From the NCBI GenBank assembly GCA_948847595.1, contig CAQOGY010000016.1:1-64000 (forward strand): DNA of 64,000 nucleotides, given 5' to 3'. Under the pieces are notes generated by a model that made no database searches, was not told the DNA's origin, and saw nothing but the letters and a program-made list of their open reading frames with translations. The number at the start of each line of letters is the position of its first letter. Positions within the stretch are counted from its first letter, which is position 1. Made by a program: the position numbers and the translations under genes. The DNA is from an uncultured Bacteroides sp. (lineage in GTDB: Bacteria > Bacteroidota > Bacteroidia > Bacteroidales > Bacteroidaceae). This document shows positions 1 through 7,204 of this stretch, in pieces.

Positions 1-2
1 AT

Positions 3-2171
3 TTCGTAAGTCATAACATCACTCCGTATTACGGAGATGCTTCATTCCTCGAAGGCCCCACCGAACGCACAAAAGCTGTATGGAACCGCTGCCTCGAAGC
101 ATTGGCAGAAGAAAGAGAAAACAATGGCGTCCGCTCTCTTGACAATGTTACCGTATCTACCATCACTTCCCACAAAGCCGGATATATCGACAAGGAAAAC
201 GAACTGATTGTCGGTCTGCAGACAGACGAACTGCTGAAGCGTGCCATCAAGCCTTTCGGCGGCATCAACGTAGTGAGCAAGGCTTGCCACGAGAACGGCG
301 TGGAAGTAGATGACCGCGTAAAAGACATATTCACTCACTACCGCAAGACGCACAACGACGGAGTATTCGACGTATATACGGAAGAAATCCGCTCGTTCCG
401 CTCACTGGGATTCCTTACCGGACTTCCTGACAACTACGCCCGCGGACGTATCATCGGCGACTACCGCCGTATGGCTCTTTACGGTATCGACCGACTGATT
501 GAAGCCAAGAAAGAAGACTTGCGTAACCTGACCGGCCCGATGACCGACGCCCGCATCCGCCTGCGCGAAGAAGTGGCAGAGCAAATCAAGGCGCTGAAAG
601 AAATGAAGGTAATGGGCGAATACTACGGACTCGACCTGAGCCGTCCTGCCTACACTGCACAGGAAGCCGTACAATGGGTGTACATGGCTTACCTTGCCGC
701 CGTGAAAGAACAAGACGGTGCAGCTATGTCACTGGGTAACGTTTCTTCCTTCCTCGACATCTATATGGAATATGAATTGAGCAAAGGAACTATCACCGAA
801 TCTTTCGCACAGGAACTAATAGACCAGTTTGTCATCAAACTGCGTATGGTTCGCCACCTGCGCATGCAATCATACAACGACATCTTTGCCGGCGACCCGA
901 CCTGGGTAACCGAATCTCTGGGCGGACGTCTCAACGACGGACGTACCAAAGTAACAAAGACTTCCTTCCGCTTCCTGCAAACACTGTACAACCTCGGCCC
1001 GTCACCCGAACCGAACCTGACTGTACTGTGGAGCCCGGAACTGCCGGACGGTTTCAAGGAATTCTGTGCCAAAGTTTCTATCGACACTTCATCCATCCAG
1101 TACGAAAACGACGACCTGATGCGCGAAGTACGCCAGTCGGACGACTACGGAATCGCTTGCTGCGTATCTTACCAAGAGATAGGAAAGCAAATCCAGTTCT
1201 TCGGCGCACGCTGCAACCTGGCTAAAGCCCTGCTGCTTGCCATCAACGGCGGACGTTGCGAAAACACAGGTACGGTCATGGTGAAAAACATCCCTGTACT
1301 GACCAGTGACACGCTGAACTTTGAAGAAGTAATGAGCAACTACAAGAAGGTATTGATTGAAATCGCCCGTGTTTACAACGAAGCGATGAACATTATCCAT
1401 TATATGCACGATAAGTATTACTACGAGAAAGCACAGATGGCTCTTGTAGATACCAACCCGCGCATCAACCTTGCTTACGGTGTAGCCGGACTTTCCATCG
1501 CGCTCGACTCACTCTCGGCCATCAAGTACGCCAAAGTTACCGCCCGCCGCAACGACATCGGCCTGACGGAAGGTTTTGACATCGAAGGCGAATTCCCTTG
1601 TTTCGGTAACGACAATGACAAGGTAGACCACTTGGGTGTTGACCTGGTATATTTCTTCAGCGAAGAATTGAAGAAGTTGCCGGTGTACAAGAATGCCCGT
1701 CCTACCCTGTCTCTGCTGACCATCACTTCCAACGTGATGTATGGTAAAAAGACCGGTGCTACTCCCGACGGACGTGCCAAAGGCGTTGCCTTCGCTCCGG
1801 GTGCCAACCCGATGCACGGACGCGACAAGAACGGTGCTATCGCCTCTTTGAGCTCCGTAGCGAAACTTCGTTACCGCGACTCACAAGACGGTATCAGCAA
1901 CACCTTCTCTATCGTTCCGAAATCACTGGGAGCAACCGTAGAAGACCGTATTGATAACTTGGTTACCATGATGGACGGTTACTTCACCAAAGGCGCTCAC
2001 CACCTGAACGTTAACGTTCTGAACCGTGATATGCTTTATGACGCCATGGAACATCCTGAGAAATATCCGCAGCTTACCATCCGTGTTTCCGGTTATGCCG
2101 TAAACTTCGTGAAGTTGAGCCGCGAACATCAATTGGAAGTTATCAGCCGTAGCTTCCACGAACGTATGTAA
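3..2171 (+). CDS. pflB: Pyruvate formate-lyase (formate C-acetyltransferase), 5'-truncated by window
   Basis: Cytoplasmic glycyl-radical enzyme that converts pyruvate and CoA to acetyl-CoA and formate during anaerobic growth. The reading frame is open from base 3, so the start codon lies upstream of the window; the first in-frame ATG inside (102) is internal to a conserved region. The adjacent catalytic cysteines (IACCVSY) are encoded at 1158-1163, and the C-terminal glycyl-radical motif RVSGYAV has its glycine codon at 2091-2093. Both are intact and in the usual order. The activating enzyme gene follows after 14 bases, so the two are almost certainly co-transcribed. Identification is firm; only the N-terminus is missing. 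Confidence 0.97.
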   Translation, partial: FVSHNITPYYGDASFLEGPTERTKAVWNRCLEALAEERENNGVRSLDNVTVSTITSHKAGYIDKENELIVGLQTDELLKRAIKPFGGINVVSKACHENGVEVDDRVKDIFTHYRKTHNDGVFDVYTEEIRSFRSLGFLTGLPDNYARGRIIGDYRRMALYGIDRLIEAKKEDLRNLTGPMTDARIRLREEVAEQIKALKEMKVMGEYYGLDLSRPAYTAQEAVQWVYMAYLAAVKEQDGAAMSLGNVSSFLDIYMEYELSKGTITESFAQELIDQFVIKLRMVRHLRMQSYNDIFAGDPTWVTESLGGRLNDGRTKVTKTSFRFLQTLYNLGPSPEPNLTVLWSPELPDGFKEFCAKVSIDTSSIQYENDDLMREVRQSDDYGIACCVSYQEIGKQIQFFGARCNLAKALLLAINGGRCENTGTVMVKNIPVLTSDTLNFEEVMSNYKKVLIEIARVYNEAMNIIHYMHDKYYYEKAQMALVDTNPRINLAYGVAGLSIALDSLSAIKYAKVTARRNDIGLTEGFDIEGEFPCFGNDNDKVDHLGVDLVYFFSEELKKLPVYKNARPTLSLLTITSNVMYGKKTGATPDGRAKGVAFAPGANPMHGRDKNGAIASLSSVAKLRYRDSQDGISNTFSIVPKSLGATVEDRIDNLVTMMDGYFTKGAHHLNVNVLNRDMLYDAMEHPEKYPQLTIRVSGYAVNFVKLSREHQLEVISRSFHERM

Positions 2172-2185
2172 TCTATCTACTCTAT

Positions 2186-2914
2186 ATGACGATAAACGTA
2201 CATTCATACGAAAGTATGGGAACATTCGACGGGCCGGGCTTACGGCTCGTCGTTTTTCTTCAGGGTTGCAACTTCCGCTGCCTGTATTGTGCCAATCCCG
2301 ACACGATAGCCGGCAAAGGCGGTACGCCTACCCCACCGGAAGAAATCATCCGCATGGCCATGAGCCAGCGTCCTTTCTTCGGCAAGCGCGGCGGAGTCAC
2401 TTTCTCGGGCGGAGAGCCTACGTTTCAGGCGAAAGCGCTTGTCCCGCTGGTTCGCGAGCTGAAAGAGAAAGGGATTCATGTCTGCATAGACAGCAACGGC
2501 GGCATCTGGAATGAAGATGTAGAAGAGCTTTTCAAACTGGCCGACCTTGTATTGCTCGACATCAAAGAATTCAACCCCGCCCGCCATCAGACGCTGACCG
2601 GAAGAAGCAACGAACAGACCATCCGCACGGCGGCATGGCTCGAAGAGAACGAAAAACCGTTTTGGCTGCGTTATGTATTAGTGCCCGGATACAGCGATTT
2701 CGAAGAGGATATCCGCCGACTGGGAGAGGCACTGGGAAAGTATAAGATGATTCAGCGGGTAGAAATCCTGCCTTACCATACACTGGGCGTACACAAGTAC
2801 GAAGCCATGGAGCAGGAATACAAGCTGAAAGACGTAAAAGAAAATACCCCCGAACAGCTTGAAAAAGCTGCGGGAGTATTCAAAGAGTATTTTGCTACTG
2901 TGGTGGTTAATTAA
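2186..2914 (+). CDS. pflA: Pyruvate formate-lyase activating enzyme (radical SAM)
   Basis: Radical S-adenosylmethionine enzyme of 242 residues that installs the glycyl radical on PflB. The 4Fe-4S cluster motif CNFRCLYC supplies Cys28, Cys32 and Cys35, and the SAM-binding GGE motif appears as FSGGEPTFQ. Length and the N-terminal FDGPGLR segment match the PflA family rather than the larger activases of other glycyl-radical enzymes, which carry an extra ferredoxin-like insert. It starts 14 bases after the pflB stop. The stop codon sits inside a 30-base perfect palindrome that may end the transcript. Confidence 0.95.
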   Translation: MTINVHSYESMGTFDGPGLRLVVFLQGCNFRCLYCANPDTIAGKGGTPTPPEEIIRMAMSQRPFFGKRGGVTFSGGEPTFQAKALVPLVRELKEKGIHVCIDSNGGIWNEDVEELFKLADLVLLDIKEFNPARHQTLTGRSNEQTIRTAAWLEENEKPFWLRYVLVPGYSDFEEDIRRLGEALGKYKMIQRVEILPYHTLGVHKYEAMEQEYKLKDVKENTPEQLEKAAGVFKEYFATVVVN

Positions 2915-2925
2915 CCACCACAGTA
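2896..2925 (+). terminator. Perfect 30-base palindrome spanning the pflA stop codon
   Basis: Two 15-base arms (2896-2910 and 2911-2925) are exact reverse complements with no spacer, and the pflA TAA at 2912-2914 lies within the right arm. No T-run follows, so this is not a textbook intrinsic terminator. It could still act as a 3'-end stabilising hairpin, a terminator in Bacteroides, or a dyad binding site. Confidence 0.5.
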
Positions 2926-3730
2926 ATAAATAGATAAAAGACAACATACATCATGACAAATGTTTTTTATCCGACAACCTATATTATAGATATAAACCAT
3001 ATCCAATAAAAAGTTCACAAAACAGCATTCAGCCTTCAGTTTCTTCCTAAATCTTCCATTTCATCGAGCTATTTGGCTGAAGCCACCCCTGAAAACAAAG
3101 GGAAAGTTTTTCTATTTATTTTTAGAGTCTGCATAAACGTCCATACTGAACCAAAGGTCTATTTTCCGAAAATAGAGCGTCTGTTTTATCCAAACAAAGC
3201 GTCTGTTTTACTTAAACAGACCCTCTATTTTACATAACTCCCTATTTCCTGGAACAGTAAATACCAGCCCACGTATCAACGATCCTTTACCGGCATGTCA
3301 GATTCCTTCAGTCGACATCTTAGCAAATTTTGCCGACGTGTCAATAAACTTTTGCTCACACATTGGTGAGTGTCCATCGGCATAAAATACGGCTGAAGGC
3401 GGAATCCCCTCCTTTCAGGGTACTGCTTTCAGCCACATTCCCTCCTATCAAGGAGTTTCAGAGCATAAACCAGAAGCTGAAAGCAGTTTTTGTATTATAT
3501 ATTCGGATAGGCAAAATCATGAGAAAATGTATAGAAGACTTGACTGTAACAAGTACTACATTCAACTGGATGATATAGGAGAATCAGGCAAATCAAGTAC
3601 ATGTCTTTGCTTACTCTAGTACTGACTTCATTCATTTCCAATACACCTATCTATATTTTCTTTTAAAACAAACACAAATATTATAAATTCTCCCTCAATC
3701 CCCTCACTTTTTGCCTTTTTCTTCTTCAAA
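2926..3730. other. Gene-free interval with dense inverted repeats
   Basis: No convincing gene is seen across about 800 bases. The interval is full of potential hairpins. One has 18-base arms with one mismatch (3169-3186 and 3214-3231), and a second direct copy of part of the left arm at 3199-3210 could compete for pairing. Another has a TGCCGA/TCGGCA stem (3331-3336, 3377-3382) enclosing CTCAC/GTGAG. A third has perfect 12-base arms (3422-3433 and 3476-3487) followed by five T residues, so it looks like a plus-strand terminator. Short GGCTGAA-type words recur in both orientations between 3020 and 3490. Confidence 0.5.
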
Positions 3731-3786
3731 AAGACAGCGGGAAATCTGAAAACACAACTGTCTTTTTCAGATTTCCCGCCATCTTT
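3731..3786 (-). terminator. Intrinsic terminator after higA
   Basis: Perfect 16-base arms (3737-3752 and 3764-3779) flank an 11-base loop. On the minus strand the stem is followed by a short T-run, placing it just downstream of the higA stop at 3805. Confidence 0.75.
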
Positions 3787-3804
3787 TTAAAGTTAAGTTC
3801 GAAG

Positions 3805-4170
3805 CTATACTCCCAACACAATATTAGCATCAATATTCAATTTCCTACTTATCTCACGAGCCACCTTCAATGTTGGCTCACATTTTCCCGAAATATAATC
3901 ACTAAGACGTGAAGGACTGACTCCTATTAACTGAGATAGTGACTTTTGATTAAGTCCCATCTCGTACATACGAAGTTTCAGGACATCGACAAGTGAAGGT
4001 TCTCCCAAAGAAAAATGTTCTTCGGAGTAGTCAGCAACAAGATTAGAAAGAAGTTCCAACTCTATGCTGTTAGGGTCATCCAAAGGAGTATCATCTTTCA
4101 CTAACGGAAGAAGCTCCTCTACTCTTTTTACAGCCCATTCATATTGGGTTTGGTTCTCTATCTTTGTCAT
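3805..4170 (-). CDS. higA: HigA-type antitoxin, XRE-family helix-turn-helix
   Basis: A 121-residue DNA-binding protein, the likely antitoxin that neutralises the neighbouring toxin and represses the shared promoter. The helix-turn-helix lies at about residues 73-100 (QKSLSQLIGVSPSRLSDYIS), with an N-terminal acidic segment that probably contacts the toxin. The gene starts four bases after the toxin stop, so the two form one operon in toxin-first order, the order typical of higBA modules. A strong hairpin terminator follows. The family call is confident; function as an antitoxin is inferred from the pairing. Confidence 0.85.
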   Translation of the reverse strand: MTKIENQTQYEWAVKRVEELLPLVKDDTPLDDPNSIELELLSNLVADYSEEHFSLGEPSLVDVLKLRMYEMGLNQKSLSQLIGVSPSRLSDYISGKCEPTLKVAREISRKLNIDANIVLGV

Positions 4171-4174
4171 ACTT

Positions 4175-4468
4175 TCAAATATTAGAACAATCTATTTTAT
4201 CATATTCTTTATGAGTACCAATAAAGCGAATATATACAAACTTTACAGTAAACTTAATAACTACCACCAACCGATAATTGTTTCCTTTAATATTGAAAAC
4301 ATAATGCTGATTACCTACATTATCAGCACTATTAAAAGTTTTCTTTATATCAGCGAAACAAGTCCACTCACTTCTTTTGACTATAACAGCCCATTCTTGC
4401 AAAGCGACTTTTGAATCGGGATGCTTCTCTGCATATTCTTTTAATGCCTGTTCAGTAAATATTCTCAT
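4175..4468 (-). CDS. higB: HigB-family toxin (RelE-like mRNA interferase)
   Basis: A 97-residue protein of the HigB toxin family, expected to cleave ribosome-bound mRNA. The diagnostic segments are present in order: HPDSKVALQEW near residues 16-26, TFNSADNVGNQHYVFNIKGN in the middle, and YIRFIGTHKEYDKID near the C-terminus. It is the first gene of a two-gene operon with the XRE antitoxin, which starts four bases further on. A good Bacteroides promoter lies just upstream at 4491-4521. The locus is AT-rich and isolated between unrelated operons, as is usual for mobile toxin-antitoxin modules. Confidence 0.88.
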   Translation of the reverse strand: MRIFTEQALKEYAEKHPDSKVALQEWAVIVKRSEWTCFADIKKTFNSADNVGNQHYVFNIKGNNYRLVVVIKFTVKFVYIRFIGTHKEYDKIDCSNI

Positions 4469-4490
4469 TAGTTACTCATTTTTCATGTGA

Positions 4491-4521
4491 CAAAGATAAA
4501 ATTATAATTCTATTTTTCAAA
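4491..4521 (-). promoter_or_regulatory. Promoter of higBA
   Basis: On the minus strand a TTTG (4521-4518) is followed 19 bases later by TATCTTTG (4498-4491), matching the Bacteroides primary-sigma consensus. The toxin start codon lies 23 bases downstream of the -7 box. Confidence 0.65.
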
Positions 4522-4792
4522 ATATTATTCTAACATTCATAATCCAACAACAAAGCAATAATCAATTACAGGTATCAAAGAACAGAAAGTCTGTTCGTAG
4601 TTCGCTACTCCGTCATACGTAAGACGGCCGTGGTCGATAGCGGCCAACACTACGAAAATGTATCGTTTCGGGTCTCCCTGATATTCGATAGTGGCAGACA
4701 TATTTGTGCATTACTTTGCGAAGTTCGTTTTTCAATGAACAAAACAATTCATCATTACATGAATTTTCCATAAAACTATTATTTAATTGATT
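4522..4792. other. Intergenic interval, no supported gene
   Basis: Between the higBA promoter and the terminator of the glycerophosphodiester operon nothing convincing is coded. A 70-codon minus-strand reading frame (4613-4825) runs through the terminator hairpin and resembles no family I know. A short GAACAG/CTGTTC hairpin lies near 4580-4596. Confidence 0.4.
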
Positions 4793-4846
4793 ATAAAAAA
4801 GCCATTCCAGGAAGAAAGCAATCATTACTTACTTCCCGGAATGGCG
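4793..4846 (-). terminator. Intrinsic terminator of the glycerophosphodiester operon
   Basis: Arms at about 4801-4814 and 4832-4845 pair with a single G-T wobble. On the minus strand the stem is followed by TTTTTTATAA. It lies about 50 bases past the stop codon of the last gene (4897) and marks the end of the long minus-strand operon. Confidence 0.8.
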
Positions 4847-4896
4847 ACCAATACCTCGAAAACAAAGACTTTATTTCTAACCTAATGTACTCACTT

Positions 4897-6252
4897 TTAA
4901 TTCACTTCTTTTGATTTTGCATTCCAAACCAACAAAGCAAAGAGAACAGACAACAATGCCGCACCAATCCAAAACCAATTGATATAGGTAAAGTCATAAA
5001 CATCAACGCCATTTTGAACAGTCTTTTGCCCTTCTATCAGAATACCGCTCATCACGTCTTGCAGTCCGGCTCCGATATAACTGGCGATGCCGACTACTCC
5101 CAAAGCTGCACCCGACGCGTTGCGGGGAGCAATATCCACTGCCATCAAACCACCCAGAAAACAAATCAAAACTCCAATGCCTAAACCGAACAGCACCATT
5201 GCCAACACGTCTATCCAAAAATGAACCCCCGGAACCAAGAGAAACAGACAGAGAGCTATTACATTCATCAACCCAAATACCAAAGCCGGAATATTACGAC
5301 TGCCGGAAAACATTTTATCGGAAATGATACCTGAAAATACCGTACCAATGATTCCACAGATAGAACTGACTGAGATTATAAAACTGGCATCCAACGTAGA
5401 ATAGCCCTTTTGAGCTTCCAGATAGAAAACGCCCCAACTGTTCACAGCATAGCGGCTGATATACATAAATGCACTTGACAAAGCCAAAATCCAAATTGCG
5501 GGATTCTTCAAAACTGCTTTTTGAGCTTTGTTGAAATCTTCCGTCTGTTTAGCCGGCGAAGAATGAGAGTCCACAGGAGAAGATTTTTTGTCCAACAAGA
5601 ATCCCTGGCTCTGTGGCGTATCACGCATAAAAACAAGCATCATAAAGAAGCCTAATATCCCAATGACACCGGCTCCAATCATCCCATATCTCCACCCCAT
5701 CCAACTGACTAACAAGGCTATGGAAATAAAGGTCAATGCTTCACCCAAATTATGACTGGCAGACCAGAAGCCGTAAAAAGTACCGCGTTCTTTGCTACTG
5801 TACCACCGAGTGAGCGAAACCACTCCGGATGCTGCTCCCATTGACTGAAACCAACCATTCAATCCCCAAAGTACGACAAAAGCATAAAAGGAACCGGTGA
5901 AACCTAAACATAGATTTATCAAAGCGGAACACAATAGTCCGGTAGACATAAAACGCCGTACATTACTACGGTCGGCAAGAAATCCATTCGTCAGTTTGCC
6001 TACCGCATACACGAAAAACAGGCAAGATCCTATGATTCCTAATTGAGTCTCGGAAAATACTCCTTCCTCTACAATCGGTTTGCGCACAACGTTCATACTA
6101 AGACGACAAACATAGTAAATGCCATATCCGGTAGTAGCCGACAAAAAAGTAGCCCAACGGATACGCTTAAAGCGGGAAGAACGTTCGGAATCAGTCTCTC
6201 CCCCGACTAGAGGGGAAGAGATTTTATAAAAGTCCACTATTTTAAATGACAT
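4897..6252 (-). CDS. glpT: GlpT-like glycerol-3-phosphate/organophosphate MFS antiporter
   Basis: Inner-membrane transporter of 451 residues in the organophosphate:phosphate antiporter branch of the major facilitator superfamily (GlpT, UhpT). The N-terminal half carries the family's GYGIYYVCRLSMNVVRKP segment, followed by FVYAVGKLTNGFLADR on the first cytoplasmic loop; about twelve hydrophobic segments fill the rest. It is the last gene of the operon, 16 bases after a periplasmic glycerophosphodiesterase. Import of glycerol 3-phosphate released by that enzyme is the natural role. Hexose phosphate or another phosphoester cannot be excluded from sequence alone. Confidence 0.85.
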   Translation of the reverse strand: MSFKIVDFYKISSPLVGGETDSERSSRFKRIRWATFLSATTGYGIYYVCRLSMNVVRKPIVEEGVFSETQLGIIGSCLFFVYAVGKLTNGFLADRSNVRRFMSTGLLCSALINLCLGFTGSFYAFVVLWGLNGWFQSMGAASGVVSLTRWYSSKERGTFYGFWSASHNLGEALTFISIALLVSWMGWRYGMIGAGVIGILGFFMMLVFMRDTPQSQGFLLDKKSSPVDSHSSPAKQTEDFNKAQKAVLKNPAIWILALSSAFMYISRYAVNSWGVFYLEAQKGYSTLDASFIISVSSICGIIGTVFSGIISDKMFSGSRNIPALVFGLMNVIALCLFLLVPGVHFWIDVLAMVLFGLGIGVLICFLGGLMAVDIAPRNASGAALGVVGIASYIGAGLQDVMSGILIEGQKTVQNGVDVYDFTYINWFWIGAALLSVLFALLVWNAKSKEVN

Positions 6253-6268
6253 AACTGAAGTTTACATA

Positions 6269-7204
6269 TTAATGAAAGACATCTATCTTATGTTCATTAC
6301 GTTTTTTACGAGCTTGCAAGTATTCCAGTAAATAAGCGGTACGGTCGGTCTGAATGATTGTCGCTCCAAGTTTATCTATCAAATATCCATATCCTTCATC
6401 CGGATTTTCCAACGATTTATCGTCATCATGTCCGCCTGCCATCGTATCCCAAAGAGTATTATACCAAATCTTACTTTTTCCTTCAAGTTTAGCCCTCACT
6501 TGTTTGGGGAGTTGGCAAGTATCCGATTCAAACAACAATTCGAAGGCTACCGGGTGAAGTTCTTTCATGAAATCATTTATTTGCCGCATAGCTCCCGGTC
6601 GATCCAAATGTATGATTGGCATATATAGGATCCGGTTTAAATATTTTCCCAAATCCTTTTTCACTTCCGCAACAGGCTTCGACCCTTTCATGATAATCTG
6701 TCCAACAGTTCCGGTTTTCTCCAAAATGGGGAAAATCTCATCGAATATCGGATAAGCCTTATCCAAATTTACCATAACGCGCCCTTTGGCTGTCAATAAT
6801 GCTTCTTCCAATGTAGGCACACGGTGTTTGGTTCTCAAAGCGGCACCATTCTTCAAACGGAGCGTCCGGATGGAATCCAGTGTCCACTCAGCAACCTTAC
6901 CTTTTCCGGTAGTCGTTCTGTCCAAAGTCTTATCATGCATAAGAATCAACTGTCCGTCTTTGGTTTTCTGAACGTCCAGTTCTACGACGTCGGCTCCCAA
7001 CCGGATAGAACTCTCTATCGCCGCCAGTGAATTTTCAGGTGCAAAACGCCAGTCCGCCCGATGAGCGACTACGGTTATTTCTTTATCATCAGGATTCGTT
7101 ATCTTTGCATAAATTGCCTTCACCGGTTCATCTGCAAACAAGCGGAAAGGAAACAGCAAAATAATTCCTATTATCAGGTAGTTCTTCATATTCATTTTTG
7201 TCAT
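6269..7204 (-). CDS. Periplasmic glycerophosphodiester phosphodiesterase
   Basis: A 311-residue GDPD-family enzyme expected to hydrolyse glycerophosphodiesters to glycerol 3-phosphate and an alcohol. An N-terminal hydrophobic stretch (about residues 9-24) looks like a cleavable signal peptide. The active-site residues are present: His48-Arg49, Glu57 in PENS, Glu75 and Asp77 in ELD, and His90 in MHD. The chosen start overlaps the previous stop by four bases (ATGA), implying translational coupling; internal ATGs at residues 4 and 6 are alternatives. The transporter gene follows after 16 bases, so enzyme and importer are likely made together. Confidence 0.88.
   Translation of the reverse strand: MTKMNMKNYLIIGIILLFPFRLFADEPVKAIYAKITNPDDKEITVVAHRADWRFAPENSLAAIESSIRLGADVVELDVQKTKDGQLILMHDKTLDRTTTGKGKVAEWTLDSIRTLRLKNGAALRTKHRVPTLEEALLTAKGRVMVNLDKAYPIFDEIFPILEKTGTVGQIIMKGSKPVAEVKKDLGKYLNRILYMPIIHLDRPGAMRQINDFMKELHPVAFELLFESDTCQLPKQVRAKLEGKSKIWYNTLWDTMAGGHDDDKSLENPDEGYGYLIDKLGATIIQTDRTAYLLEYLQARKKRNEHKIDVFH

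Noticed and set aside
402..2225. Long antisense frames opposite pflB
   Set aside because: They are shadows of a strongly coding sequence with biased codon use; none shows a domain.
3363..3578. Plus-strand frame of 71 codons after pflBA
   Set aside because: It lies across inverted repeats including a terminator-like stem, has a composition unlike a protein and no recognised motif.
4613..4825. Minus-strand frame of 70 codons
   Set aside because: It runs through the terminator hairpin of the glycerophosphodiester operon, has no family resemblance and no promoter.
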